Of a DNA stretch of 64,000 nt, positions 54,157 through 63,849 are shown one piece after another. The stretch comes from JAGCJX01 sp045638645 (GTDB taxonomy: Bacteria; Bacteroidota; Bacteroidia; Bacteroidales; UBA932): the NCBI GenBank assembly GCA_045638645.1, contig JAZUBU010000020.1:21677-85676 (forward strand), in the 5' to 3' direction. The position numbers were made by a program, and so were the translations under genes. Under the pieces are notes generated by a model. The model ran no database searches, was not told the DNA's origin, and saw only the letters and a list, made by a program, of their open reading frames with translations. Each line of letters begins with the position of its first letter. Positions within the stretch are counted from its first letter, which is position 1.

Positions 54157-55518
54157 ATGCCGGTAGCCGACAAATTTCAGCCACAAGATTGGGAATTCAT
54201 CCTTACAAACGCCGACAAGGAGAGCCATACCCTGCTGCTACAAGCAAAGCGCTATCCCGAAGTGAACGTTCCCCTCTGCGTTTCCCAAATAGAAGCCCGC
54301 AAGAAAATCCGGAACAAACTGCCCCAATGGCATACCCATTCCAACCTCTACTACCCGAACGGTCTTTCCCTGGAGCAAGCCAGCAGCCAGACAACGGCCT
54401 TGTACAAGGCCCGGCTCATCGAGGAACAACGGTCGGGTCGCCCGGCCTACCGTTCAGCCGACCTGACCGGCGGACTGGGGATTGATTCCGCATACATTGC
54501 CCAAACAACCAGCCACCACACATACATTGAACGGAATCCTGAACTCTGTGAAGCAGCAGAACATAATTTCTCAGTCCTGGGTCTGGCCGGAAAGACCCGT
54601 GTCCTGCACCGGGAACTGAAGCGAGAGGACCTGACGGAGTACTTACAAGGGGTTCATTGCATTTACCTGGATCCTGCCCGCCGTTCCCAAACCGGAGGAC
54701 GGGTATTCTCCATCGCAGATTGCGAACCCAATCTGTTGGACTGGAAAGACACGCTGCTCCAGACCGCAGAAACCGTTTGGGTCAAACTCTCCCCCATGAT
54801 CGACCTGAAGGCGACCTTGCTGCTGTTACCTGAGGCCCGCGAGGTCCACATCCTGTCCGTCTCCAACGAAGTCAAGGAACTCCTCATCCGCCTGGAATAC
54901 AACCCGACCGACTCCGACAGACCACGCGCTGCCGAACAAGTACCCATCCACTGCATTGCCCTGGATCCAACCGAAGGCCATATTCTATCGGCATACAGCT
55001 TTACCTTGCAGCAAGAGCAGGATTGCCCCACCGGAACCCATTGGAAACCCGAAAACCATTCCAAAGCCGAAGAAACCGGAGAATACTCGGCAGAGCACAC
55101 ATCCGAGCATACGGCCGCCGATTTTCCCCGAGGCTATTTGTACGAACCGGACAAATCCATCTTGAAAGGCGGGGCCTTCAAATGCATTGGCCAGGCCTAC
55201 CGCCTGGAAAAGTTATCCACGAACACACATCTCTATTTTGCCCCGTACCAAATCGACGGATTTCCCGGCAAAGTCTTCCGTATCCTACAGGACTGGGAGT
55301 TCAACAAACGCAGTGCAGCCGAGCTTTCCAAGATCCTTCCGGACAACCGGGCCAACGTCACCGCACGGAACTTCCCGCTGACTTCCGAAGCCCTCCAGAC
55401 CAAACTGAAACTAAAAAACGGCGACCGCCACCACGTGTTTTGTACCACGCTGGACGATCGCCGCAAATGGATGCTCCTGACGGAGCCCCTTACTTCTTCC
55501 ACAAAGAACCGTCAATGA
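54157..55518 (+). CDS. THUMP-like class I methyltransferase (PG_1098 family)
   Basis: A 453-residue protein. An N-terminal ferredoxin-like/THUMP-like part leads to the SAM motif DLTGGLGID (102-110) and CIYLDPARRSQTGG with a DPAR catalytic loop (172-175). It resembles PG_1098 of P. gingivalis, thought to modify RNA; the target base is not known. An extra low-complexity segment around 285-320 (NHSKAEETGEYSAEHTSEHT) is unusual. The open frame runs far upstream from 52438, but that is shadow of the opposite mutase gene; 54157 is the first ATG past it. It overlaps DPP-IV convergently by 29 bases. Confidence 0.85.
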   Translation: MPVADKFQPQDWEFILTNADKESHTLLLQAKRYPEVNVPLCVSQIEARKKIRNKLPQWHTHSNLYYPNGLSLEQASSQTTALYKARLIEEQRSGRPAYRSADLTGGLGIDSAYIAQTTSHHTYIERNPELCEAAEHNFSVLGLAGKTRVLHRELKREDLTEYLQGVHCIYLDPARRSQTGGRVFSIADCEPNLLDWKDTLLQTAETVWVKLSPMIDLKATLLLLPEAREVHILSVSNEVKELLIRLEYNPTDSDRPRAAEQVPIHCIALDPTEGHILSAYSFTLQQEQDCPTGTHWKPENHSKAEETGEYSAEHTSEHTAADFPRGYLYEPDKSILKGGAFKCIGQAYRLEKLSTNTHLYFAPYQIDGFPGKVFRILQDWEFNKRSAAELSKILPDNRANVTARNFPLTSEALQTKLKLKNGDRHHVFCTTLDDRRKWMLLTEPLTSSTKNRQ

Positions 55519-57655
55519 TGTCGGCCGGAGCCTCGCGGTCCAGCAGATAACGGTACCAGAACACCAGGTCCTCACGGGTGGAATGGAGACCTTGATAACC
55601 ACGGTAGCCGTGCAGACCACCCGGATAAATCATCAGTTCAAACAAGGCACCCTCTTTTTGCATGGCATCCACCAGTTGCAAGGTTTGTTGGAAATGCACA
55701 TTGTCATCGCTGGTGCCATGGGTCAGACGCAACATAGAGGTCTTGTGGTCTCCGCGGTACAGATTCACCTGATTCATCACGCGGGTTTTGGCATATCCAT
55801 CGGGGTTGGTTTGCGGCATATCCATGTAGCGTTCTGTATAGTGGGAATCGTACAAGGCCCAATCATACACACCGCCTCCGGCAATACCGTATTGGAAATA
55901 ATCCGCACCAGCGGTCAGGGCTTGAACGGTCATGGTTCCACCAAAGGAGAAACCGGTGATGCCGATCTTGTTTTCATCCACAAACGGCAAACTGCGCAAG
56001 TACTTGGCCCATTCGATAAAGTCTTGCAGTTCCACCACACCCAACTGACGGAAAATGTGGTTCAGCGCTTCTTTACCATTGTGTCCGCCGGCACGGCAAT
56101 CCACCGTGATCTGAATGATGCCTTCGTTTGCCCACCACTGGTTGGCAAAGGTCGGGTTCTTCCAACGGTCAAACACTTGGGGCGAATTCGGGCCACCGTA
56201 AATGCTTACAATCACAGGATATTTCTTGTTCGGATCCATGTCCAAGGGCAAGGTCATCAAGCCCGGCAATTCGTATCCGTCCGGAGTTGTAATGCTCACC
56301 AATTCCGGCAAGGCCACTTGGTAGCGGTCAAAGTTTTCTCCCTTGGCATGATCCAGTTCCACGACTTTCATCTTTCTGCCCGGTACGACCAGGGAGAGAG
56401 TCGAAGGCGTTTGTGCATTGGAGTACACCGCCACATATTGCTTGTTGTCAGGAGAAATCAGGACGGTCTCAAAATTATAGGGACCAAAAGAAATTTTCTC
56501 CGTCTTTTGTGATTTCATGTTCACTTTGTACACATCCCGACGGACCGGAGAGTCACAGTTAGCACTGTAGAAGAGCAATCCGGCTTTTTCATCAACTTTC
56601 AGGATCTTGATGTTCCAGTTCTTGCCCGAGGTCAACTGTTTCACCGGAGCGGAACCATCGTAAGGCACGTAGTAAATTTGTTCCCACAAGGAAAAGTCAC
56701 GCACCATGTACATGCCTTCACCGGTAAAATGACCTTCGGTCACCCAGTCAATCCAGGTCGGCTGGGTTTCTTCATAAATGGGAGATTTGCTGCCTTGTTT
56801 GGGATCCACTTGGTAAATGAACATCTCGTTCTGCTCACGGGGCATCCACGGAACGATGAAACGTTGGGAGTCTCCTGACCAGTAAGGAATGCCGAAATAT
56901 TGGTCTTGTGCCTCATCGAAATCCGCCCAAACCGCTACCGGAAGATCGCGGGTCTTCAAATTGCCGATTTCAACAAAGCCCACACGCACACTCGGATTAG
57001 TATCCCCTGCTTTGGGATAACGGGTCTCGGTCAAAGTACCGTGCTGACCTTTCGCATCGTAGATCGGGAACATGGGGACTTGGGAATTGTCGAAACGATA
57101 GAAAGCAATCGTTTTGCTATCCGGCGACCACCAGAAAGCCCGGTATTGGGAGGGTCTTCCCAAGATTTCTTCGTAATACACCCAGGATGCCTTTCCGTTC
57201 AGAATCAATTCGTTACCATCAAACGTATATTGTTTTTCTATTCCGGTAGCGACTTCTCGTACAAACAGGTTGTGTCCGCGGGTAAAGGCAATCATGGTCG
57301 AGTCCGGAGAATAGGTCGGATTTTCTCCCTCAATATCAACTTTTGAGGTTGGTGCCGGTTTTGTTTGAGCCGCTTCGTAGGGCTGATAGGTACCTTTGCG
57401 GGTGTTGTACAGCATCCTATCGTATTGTGCAGTTTCCTCGTTGTACTGCATGATCAGGACATGCTTGGCATCCACCCATTCGATGGGGACGGACATCGGT
57501 TTGGTCACGCCCATGGGATTCAGATTACGGGGCAATTGCGCCAATTCTTCGCGCGTGAATTTGCGCGCATCTTCCTCTGCGGCAACAGGCTGTTGTGCAA
57601 ACGACTGCACGCCCATCAACAGCATGGCCACCAAGGCCAGGGTTCTTTTCTTCAT
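55490..57655 (-). CDS. Dipeptidyl peptidase IV (S9B prolyl peptidase)
   Basis: A 721-residue secreted serine peptidase. Signal peptide ends GVQSFA. An N-terminal beta-propeller is followed by an alpha/beta hydrolase. Catalytic Ser570 lies in GFSFGG (W/Y-rich GWSYGG in other members), with Asp in LTHGTSDDNVHF and His in PGGLHGYRG. A double-Glu N-terminus anchor is present in VYYEEILG. It releases X-Pro dipeptides from peptides. It sits alone, convergent with the methyltransferase. Confidence 0.93.
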   Translation of the reverse strand: MKKRTLALVAMLLMGVQSFAQQPVAAEEDARKFTREELAQLPRNLNPMGVTKPMSVPIEWVDAKHVLIMQYNEETAQYDRMLYNTRKGTYQPYEAAQTKPAPTSKVDIEGENPTYSPDSTMIAFTRGHNLFVREVATGIEKQYTFDGNELILNGKASWVYYEEILGRPSQYRAFWWSPDSKTIAFYRFDNSQVPMFPIYDAKGQHGTLTETRYPKAGDTNPSVRVGFVEIGNLKTRDLPVAVWADFDEAQDQYFGIPYWSGDSQRFIVPWMPREQNEMFIYQVDPKQGSKSPIYEETQPTWIDWVTEGHFTGEGMYMVRDFSLWEQIYYVPYDGSAPVKQLTSGKNWNIKILKVDEKAGLLFYSANCDSPVRRDVYKVNMKSQKTEKISFGPYNFETVLISPDNKQYVAVYSNAQTPSTLSLVVPGRKMKVVELDHAKGENFDRYQVALPELVSITTPDGYELPGLMTLPLDMDPNKKYPVIVSIYGGPNSPQVFDRWKNPTFANQWWANEGIIQITVDCRAGGHNGKEALNHIFRQLGVVELQDFIEWAKYLRSLPFVDENKIGITGFSFGGTMTVQALTAGADYFQYGIAGGGVYDWALYDSHYTERYMDMPQTNPDGYAKTRVMNQVNLYRGDHKTSMLRLTHGTSDDNVHFQQTLQLVDAMQKEGALFELMIYPGGLHGYRGYQGLHSTREDLVFWYRYLLDREAPADIIDGSLWKK

Positions 57656-57669
57656 ACTTTATCTTGTTT

Positions 57670-59100
57670 CTAATTAAAAAATTCGTCTCTAAAATTTACC
57701 AGATACACTTGCTCCACCCCGCGGGTGATGGCCGTGTAGAGCCACTTCATATCTTCCAAGGTCAACACATCCTGCCAGAAGGGATTGTCCACAAAAACCG
57801 CCTTCCATTGTCCGCCCTGAGACTTGTGACAAGTAATGGCGGAGGCATACTTGATTTGCAAAGCATTGTAATACAGATCCTCACGCACCTGTTTCTGAAT
57901 CTTCCGTTTGGTTTTCAGATGGGCATAATCTGCGAACACCCCTTCGTAAAGCTGGCGTTGCTGTTCCTGGGTGAGCGAGGCCGACTCGGAAGTCAACGTA
58001 TCGAGGATGATTTTGGCCGTGATTTCCACATCGTTGTAATCAGGAAAACGCAACTGGGCTTCTGCAAAATGCAGTCCATAGCGCTCTTCGTATTTGCGGA
58101 TGCGCATCAATTCTGCCACATCACCGTTGGCAATGAAATCCAGCTCCGGCACTTCTTCCAGGAATTGGTAACAGTTCTTGACGACCATCAGCTTGTCTCC
58201 CCGGTTGAGTTGTTCTTCCCGATAGAGGACACTCCCCCGAATTCCGGCATTGTAACGGTTGGCCCGCTTGTTGGAACGGCAGAGGACCACCGTTTCATCC
58301 AAGCCGTACCGGTCAATGCACTCCGAAAGTTTTTCGATCAGATCTCCCCCCGTAATTCGCTGGAAATCCGAAAAATTCTTCACATCCAAGGCAGGAGGGT
58401 CCACCTCCTCCACATAAGCCTCTTCGGCCTCCTGAATCAACTCCCGGACCCGGGTTGCATTGTACAGAATACCGGATTCTGCCGTTTGCCGGACCACATT
58501 GGACAAATGAGTCATTTCCACACATCCGAAAGACGCCTGCAAATAGTCGGGATCCAACGCTGGGCTCCGCTCCAAAGAAATGGGCGGTAACTGGGCACTG
58601 TCCCCAATGAGAATCAAGCGGTTGTTCTGTCCATTGCGCACAAATTGCATCAGGTCTGCCAACAGATCACCGCTACCAAAGGGAGATCCCAAGGTCTGGC
58701 CGGCAATCAAGGAGGCTTCATCCACAATGAAGACCGTATCCTTGGCTTTGTTGACATTCAGGGAAAACTGACCGACTCCGTCATTCAGCGAACGTTGCCG
58801 ATAGATGGTTTTATGCACCGTAGCACTTTTCTGTCCGGTATAACCGGCCAGGACCTTGGCCGCTCGCCCGGTCGGTGCCATCAGCACAAACTTCTGTTGA
58901 AAGGCTTGCAGCGTAGCCACATAGGCTGCCATCGAGGATGTCTTGCCCGTTCCGGCATAGCCGTTGATGACCAACAGGTCCTCCTCCTGATGCGATGTGG
59001 TAAAATCGGCCAACCGACGGAACAACTCGTATTGGTCCTCGGTCGGTTCGTAGGCAAACGAATCCAGCAACTTCTGATAAAAGAAATCCGCTACCCCCAT
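57670..59100 (-). CDS. RecD2-like superfamily 1 DNA helicase
   Basis: About 476 residues. Walker A VINGYAGTGKTSSM (Lys53), Walker B FIVDEASLI, and a C-terminal VHKSQGGQWKA-type motif (ITCHKSQGGQWKAVFV) with YTAITRGVEQVYLV belong to the RecD/Pif1-like AAA_30/UvrD_C_2 helicases. It lacks an extra RecB/RecC-type domain. ATG 59112 is an alternative giving four more residues and overlapping TrkH by eight bases. Role: DNA repair or replication helicase. Confidence 0.88.
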   Translation of the reverse strand: MGVADFFYQKLLDSFAYEPTEDQYELFRRLADFTTSHQEEDLLVINGYAGTGKTSSMAAYVATLQAFQQKFVLMAPTGRAAKVLAGYTGQKSATVHKTIYRQRSLNDGVGQFSLNVNKAKDTVFIVDEASLIAGQTLGSPFGSGDLLADLMQFVRNGQNNRLILIGDSAQLPPISLERSPALDPDYLQASFGCVEMTHLSNVVRQTAESGILYNATRVRELIQEAEEAYVEEVDPPALDVKNFSDFQRITGGDLIEKLSECIDRYGLDETVVLCRSNKRANRYNAGIRGSVLYREEQLNRGDKLMVVKNCYQFLEEVPELDFIANGDVAELMRIRKYEERYGLHFAEAQLRFPDYNDVEITAKIILDTLTSESASLTQEQQRQLYEGVFADYAHLKTKRKIQKQVREDLYYNALQIKYASAITCHKSQGGQWKAVFVDNPFWQDVLTLEDMKWLYTAITRGVEQVYLVNFRDEFFN

Positions 59101-59104
59101 CGTC

Positions 59105-60550
59105 CTATGCATTTCGTTTGAAAATCACAAAAATCAACAGGAGCGCAAAAATCTCCAGACGTCCAAAGAGCATTTGAAAGGTGAGGACAAATTTTGCCAC
59201 CGCACTGAAATGCCCAAAACTGTCCAGGGCGCCACAGGAACCGAAGCCGGGTCCGACATTCCCCATAGAAGCGATGGACGCGCTCAACGAATCCATCAGG
59301 TCCAGACCGGTCATCGACAAAAGTACAGCCCCCAGGAAGATACAAAGAATATACATCAACACATAGACACTCACCCGTGACACAAGATCTGCATCCACAA
59401 TGTGATTGCCGATCTTGATCGGAATCACCGCATTCGGATGCAACATCTTACGCAAATGTCCCCGGAAAGACTGGAGCAGAATCCAGACCCGGTCCACCTT
59501 GATTCCCCCGGTCGTTGATCCGGAGCAGGCACACTGCATGGAAATGTACATCAACAGGAAAATGGAGAACAACGGCCAATGGGATGAGTCGGCGTTGGCC
59601 AAACCACAGGTCGATGCGAACGAAATCACATGGAACGAAGCAAATCGGAACGCCTCTCCCCACGTAGCAGCAACGTCCTCCCAACGAAGATTGAGGGTCA
59701 CCAGAACAGAAACCACCAACAGGCTCATCAGGTAGAAACGGATGATGGGAGATCTGAAAATCTTCAGACTGCGTTTGGCAACCGTCAGGTACAAGAGGCC
59801 GAAGTGCAAACTGGAGATCAGCATCATGACCGCACAAACCGCTTCGATGGCCGGCGAATTGTAATGGGCTATGGACAGGTTCTTGATACTCAAGCCACCA
59901 GTTGCCACAATGGTAAAAGCATGGTTGACCGCATCGAACAACGGCATCCCCGCCAGATACAGGGCCAACACCGTCACCAGGGTCAGGATCACATAGACGC
60001 TGCCGATGATCCGCACCGACTGCTGGGTCTTGTACTGGTAATTCTCCTTGGACAGCACCGATACTTCTATTTTGTACATCCGTGTACGCAAGGAGGAACT
60101 CGGCAACAACATCAACATGAAGATCACCACTCCGATCCCCCCCAGGTAATGGGTGGAGGAACGCCAGAACAACAGGCTGGGCGGCAGGGCCTCAATGTCA
60201 TTGAGGATGGTAGATCCTGTCGTCGTAATTCCGGACACACTCTCGAACCAGGCATTGATCATCGTGAACTCCCCCCCGTACAGCAGGTAAGGGAACATGG
60301 CAAAAATACAGGACAGCACCCACGAAAACACCATGATGGCAAACCCTTCCCGGAGGTTGATATCCCCGGAAGAATGCACAAAAATCAGAGGAAAGACCCC
60401 GAACAGCATCGTCACCACCGCACTGATCAGCAACGGAGAGAATCCGGCATCCGTCCCATACAGCAAGGAAACACCGACCGACAGGAACATGAAGATCGCC
60501 TCAAATGCCAAGGCAATACCGACGTAGCGAGAAATTAACTTGACATTCAT
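59105..60550 (-). CDS. TrkH-family potassium uptake protein
   Basis: A 481-residue channel-type K+ transporter with about ten membrane segments and four pore loops: VSGITTTGSTI, TIVATGGLSI, STCGLANADS and ASMGNVGPGFGS, the last three with the conserved glycine. It works with a TrkA-type regulator, which is absent from this window. Translation of the next gene upstream overlaps its start as ATGA, so it is coupled to the HAMP-like protein. Its end lies just before the helicase start. Confidence 0.9.
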   Translation of the reverse strand: MNVKLISRYVGIALAFEAIFMFLSVGVSLLYGTDAGFSPLLISAVVTMLFGVFPLIFVHSSGDINLREGFAIMVFSWVLSCIFAMFPYLLYGGEFTMINAWFESVSGITTTGSTILNDIEALPPSLLFWRSSTHYLGGIGVVIFMLMLLPSSSLRTRMYKIEVSVLSKENYQYKTQQSVRIIGSVYVILTLVTVLALYLAGMPLFDAVNHAFTIVATGGLSIKNLSIAHYNSPAIEAVCAVMMLISSLHFGLLYLTVAKRSLKIFRSPIIRFYLMSLLVVSVLVTLNLRWEDVAATWGEAFRFASFHVISFASTCGLANADSSHWPLFSIFLLMYISMQCACSGSTTGGIKVDRVWILLQSFRGHLRKMLHPNAVIPIKIGNHIVDADLVSRVSVYVLMYILCIFLGAVLLSMTGLDLMDSLSASIASMGNVGPGFGSCGALDSFGHFSAVAKFVLTFQMLFGRLEIFALLLIFVIFKRNA

Positions 60551-61392
60551 CGCTTCAGGGCTTTGTTTTCTTCTATGATTTCACGAATACCGTCACTCAG
60601 TTCCTCAATCTGATCCCCACTGCGATCGAAATGCACATCATAGGACTTATTATAATGCCGATAATCTTGAACCGCACGGTTCATCTTGATCAGAGGAATT
60701 AGCAAAAAGATATTCAAAAAATAGTTGAAGAGCAATACCAGCAGGATACCGGCACCCACAGACACAACACCCGGCATGATGCTCCGGTAAAAACTGTCCT
60801 GCAAGTTGTAATAATTGTCCGCCAAAGCACCCTGGGAGACTTCCATCAAGGTCTGCATGTACGCGTTCAATTGCTCGTAGATTCCCTGGAGACGGTTGAA
60901 ATACCAGTCGCGCAATTGAATGTTGTCATACACCCAAAGCTCACCAATCTCGTTGGCTACCTGCATATAGGCCGAATAAGCGTACCGTACAGAGTCTGCG
61001 GCCGAATGCTCAACCGACGTCGTGGCATGCAATTCCACTTTTTCCAACTGCTGCAGATACACATCGTCCTCCCGACGTTTCGGCACCAGCTCGGCATCAC
61101 GGTTTCCGACGGCCTCAAAGAGCTGCGTATGGTACTCCGCCAAGAGATTGTGCAACTCCCGGGAGGCGTTCACAGAGGCCACGTTGTCCGCAATCAGGGT
61201 GGACACGTGACGGCTCATCCGGCCAAACTCAAAGAGAGCAATCACACCCGACAGAAAGAGAATCAGGCCAATGACCACGAATCCCAGACGCACCTTGGAG
61301 CGGATTCCCAAGGCCATCAGACGCTGCCTCCACATGCGCACACAGCCCTCCCGTTTCATCTTGTCTTGAGTTGCTTTTGCAAGTTTTTCCAT
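60547..61392 (-). CDS. Membrane sensor-like protein ending in a HAMP-type segment
   Basis: A 281-residue protein. Two transmembrane helices (about 32-58 and 205-232) enclose a periplasmic four-helix-bundle-like sensor (EFGRMSRHVSTLIADNVASV, then VEHSAADSVRYAYSAYMQVA). A HAMP-like end follows: LLIPLIKMNRAVQDYRHY and DQIEELSDGIREIIEENKAL, with the DExxxL pattern. No kinase or methyl-accepting domain exists; the stop overlaps the trkH start as ATGA, so the end is real. It may modulate TrkH by direct contact, which is inference. I place the start at ATG 61392; later ATGs are possible. Confidence 0.72.
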   Translation of the reverse strand: MEKLAKATQDKMKREGCVRMWRQRLMALGIRSKVRLGFVVIGLILFLSGVIALFEFGRMSRHVSTLIADNVASVNASRELHNLLAEYHTQLFEAVGNRDAELVPKRREDDVYLQQLEKVELHATTSVEHSAADSVRYAYSAYMQVANEIGELWVYDNIQLRDWYFNRLQGIYEQLNAYMQTLMEVSQGALADNYYNLQDSFYRSIMPGVVSVGAGILLVLLFNYFLNIFLLIPLIKMNRAVQDYRHYNKSYDVHFDRSGDQIEELSDGIREIIEENKALKR

Positions 61393-61473
61393 CTACACAG
61401 AATTTATCACGCAAATATAGAAAATGCCTCGGAATCTCGGCACAATAATTGGGTGAGATTGGAGGAAAATTAT

Positions 61474-61481
61474 TACATTTG
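61474..61481 (+). promoter_or_regulatory. Promoter -7 box of gapA
   Basis: TACATTTG lies 38 bases before the ATG and fits TAnnTTTG. An ATTG-like -33 element is about 22 bases further up. Confidence 0.6.
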
Positions 61482-61501
61482 CGACCAAATAATTTAGTTA
61501 A

Positions 61502-62524
<1,023 letters not shown>

Positions 62525-62559
62525 TCTGATTCAATCACTAGATTGACTCCGAACCTCAG

Positions 62560-62591
62560 ACCGGTCCATCCCCAAGATGGATCGGTTTTTT
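62560..62591 (+). terminator. Terminator of gapA
   Basis: ACCGGTCCATC / GATGGATCGGT forms an 11-bp stem with one G-T pair and a five-base loop, followed by TTTTTT. Confidence 0.9.
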
Positions 62592-62659
62592 GTTGGCTAT
62601 AGACTTTGGGAAGAAAAAAGAAATGATACAATATTCGTCCACCACCAAGTTATAGATTA

Positions 62660-62684
62660 TAGCCCCGTGCTGGGCACGGGACTA
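62660..62684. repeat. GC-rich palindrome after the FISUMP-like relic
   Basis: CCCGTGC TGG GCACGGG is a perfect 7-bp inverted repeat with a three-base loop, extended by TAG/CTA past a mismatch. It lies just beyond the relic stop on the minus strand. Not followed by a T run, so terminator function is uncertain. Confidence 0.75.
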
Positions 62685-62702
62685 AATTCCATAAATCGGT
62701 AA

Positions 62703-62921
62703 TCAATGGGATTCTCGGACACAACGCACTGAGTGCCCCAGGCTACAAGTAGAGGTACTGTTACTAGTGCTGACACCGCCTTGGGTGAAGCTCAAGTTGC
62801 AGGCGCCGTATATGGAGGTTGGACTAGGAGAAGCCGACGAATAGTAGCCAGCTGTACCGACACTGCCCAACGCCCCTGTAGAGCTGATTCCACTTATCCT
62901 AATGAAGGTTGTGGTAAGACC
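62703..62921 (-). pseudogene. Relic of a FISUMP (Fib_succ_major)-type surface protein C-terminus
   Basis: On the minus strand, 72 codons between an upstream in-frame TAG (62924) and a TGA (62703-62705) read GTAGYYSSASPS, LSFTQGGVST and SLGHSVRCVRESH. The YYWSS...SVRCVRE pattern is the usual end of FISUMP (fibrobacter succinogenes paralogous) domains in Bacteroidales surface proteins. The N-terminal part is not readable in one frame, so the gene is broken. The related tip-like adhesin at 8-12 kb has a similar region (AYYWTSQP and IRCLYSS). Confidence 0.65.
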
Positions 62922-62939
62922 CTAGCTAAAATAAACGAC

Positions 62940-63260
62940 ACAATACCCCACACTCAGATAGATATGGGATATCGGAGCACACAGAATATGCTCTACCACA
63001 AGCATCTATACAAAAGTGAGTATTGTTCCGTATCGTCCCTTAGCTTTGAAAATTTCCCCCAATCAGACAACACTCACCCAGAGGGGTATTGCAAACCTCA
63101 TTCCCCGAAACCCATGCCATCTATCACTATGTAGGAAAACATATACTACTTTCGGGCGATTGAAAGAAGGATAATGTTCTCCGGATCAAATTAAGAATTC
63201 TCTCTTTTTTTTATAATTCACAATAATTCCAAACCATGCCGAGGTTTTTACATGTTGGCA
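62940..63260. other. Stretch with no recognisable gene
   Basis: This lies between the FISUMP relic and the PD-(D/E)XK gene. Translations in all frames give short fragments with no family feature I can name. The minus strand may hold more decayed sequence of the same relic, but frames are shifted and I cannot support a call. Confidence 0.4.
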
Positions 63261-63294
63261 AGGGTTCTTGAAGGTCATTTCCGAACCTTGCCGC

Positions 63295-63801
63295 ATGGAC
63301 AATTTCTTTCATTCTTCTGAGAAGCGGCCACGGAAGGTGGACCTGCTCTCCAATGCCGGTTTCAAGGCTGTATTCGGTGATCAGAACAACAAGCAGGTAC
63401 TGATCGATTTTTTGAACTCCGTACTCCCGCGCGGACGCAAGGTCAAGGATCTCACGTATGTGACCACTGAATTTGCGGGGGCAACGTTAGAGAACCGGGG
63501 CGTCGTCCTGGACCTGCGCTGCATCGACGAGGACGGTACCAGCTTCATCGTGGAGATGCAACGATACCGGCAGGACCATTTCACAGAACGTTGCGTGATG
63601 TATGCGTCACGCGTGTACGATTCCCGTTCACGAGAGGAGATCGTCAATTTCAAGATTCCGCCCGTCTACCTCGTCGGTATTTTGGCTACGGATGATTTTG
63701 ACCGAAGCAATCCGGCTTGGAAGGATTGCTACATCTCCGAGTACGCTTTCCGGGAAGAAAAAACCGGAGAATTGTGGTCACCTGGACAAAAAGTAGGATG
63801 A
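63295..63801 (+). CDS. Truncated PD-(D/E)XK (Rpn-type) nuclease/transposase-like protein
   Basis: About 168 residues remain. The start MDNFFHSSEKRPRKVDLLSN and the body FKAVFGDQNNKQVLIDFLNS, VVLDLRCIDEDGTSFIVEMQ and PVYLVGILATDDF match the PD-(D/E)XK nuclease family transposase (Rpn group); the nuclease core reads D...E-M-Q. The frame stops at 63799-63801 inside a short inserted segment. In homologues as I recall them about 45-50 residues follow before LP(D)KLQ-like sequence, which reappears after the insertion. A TTG upstream at 63268 is an alternative start. Probably inactive. Confidence 0.7.
   Translation: MDNFFHSSEKRPRKVDLLSNAGFKAVFGDQNNKQVLIDFLNSVLPRGRKVKDLTYVTTEFAGATLENRGVVLDLRCIDEDGTSFIVEMQRYRQDHFTERCVMYASRVYDSRSREEIVNFKIPPVYLVGILATDDFDRSNPAWKDCYISEYAFREEKTGELWSPGQKVG
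63783..63799. repeat. Direct repeat copy 1 in the disrupted Rpn-type gene
   Basis: The 17-base sequence TGGACAAAAAGTAGGAT recurs at 63824-63840 with a period of 41 bases. The two copies flank a short AT-rich segment and introduce TGA and TAG stops. This may be the remnant of an insertion sequence end. Confidence 0.85.
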
Positions 63802-63823
63802 TTTTACCTTGATTTTACAAGGG

Positions 63824-63840
63824 TGGACAAAAAGTAGGAT
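63824..63840. repeat. Direct repeat copy 2 in the disrupted Rpn-type gene
   Basis: Identical to the copy at 63783-63799; downstream the Rpn-type frame resumes. Confidence 0.85.
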
Positions 63841-63849
63841 ACTCGGGCA

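Noticed and set aside
62733..63134. 133-residue plus-strand frame
   Set aside because: It is antisense to the FISUMP relic, with no family feature.
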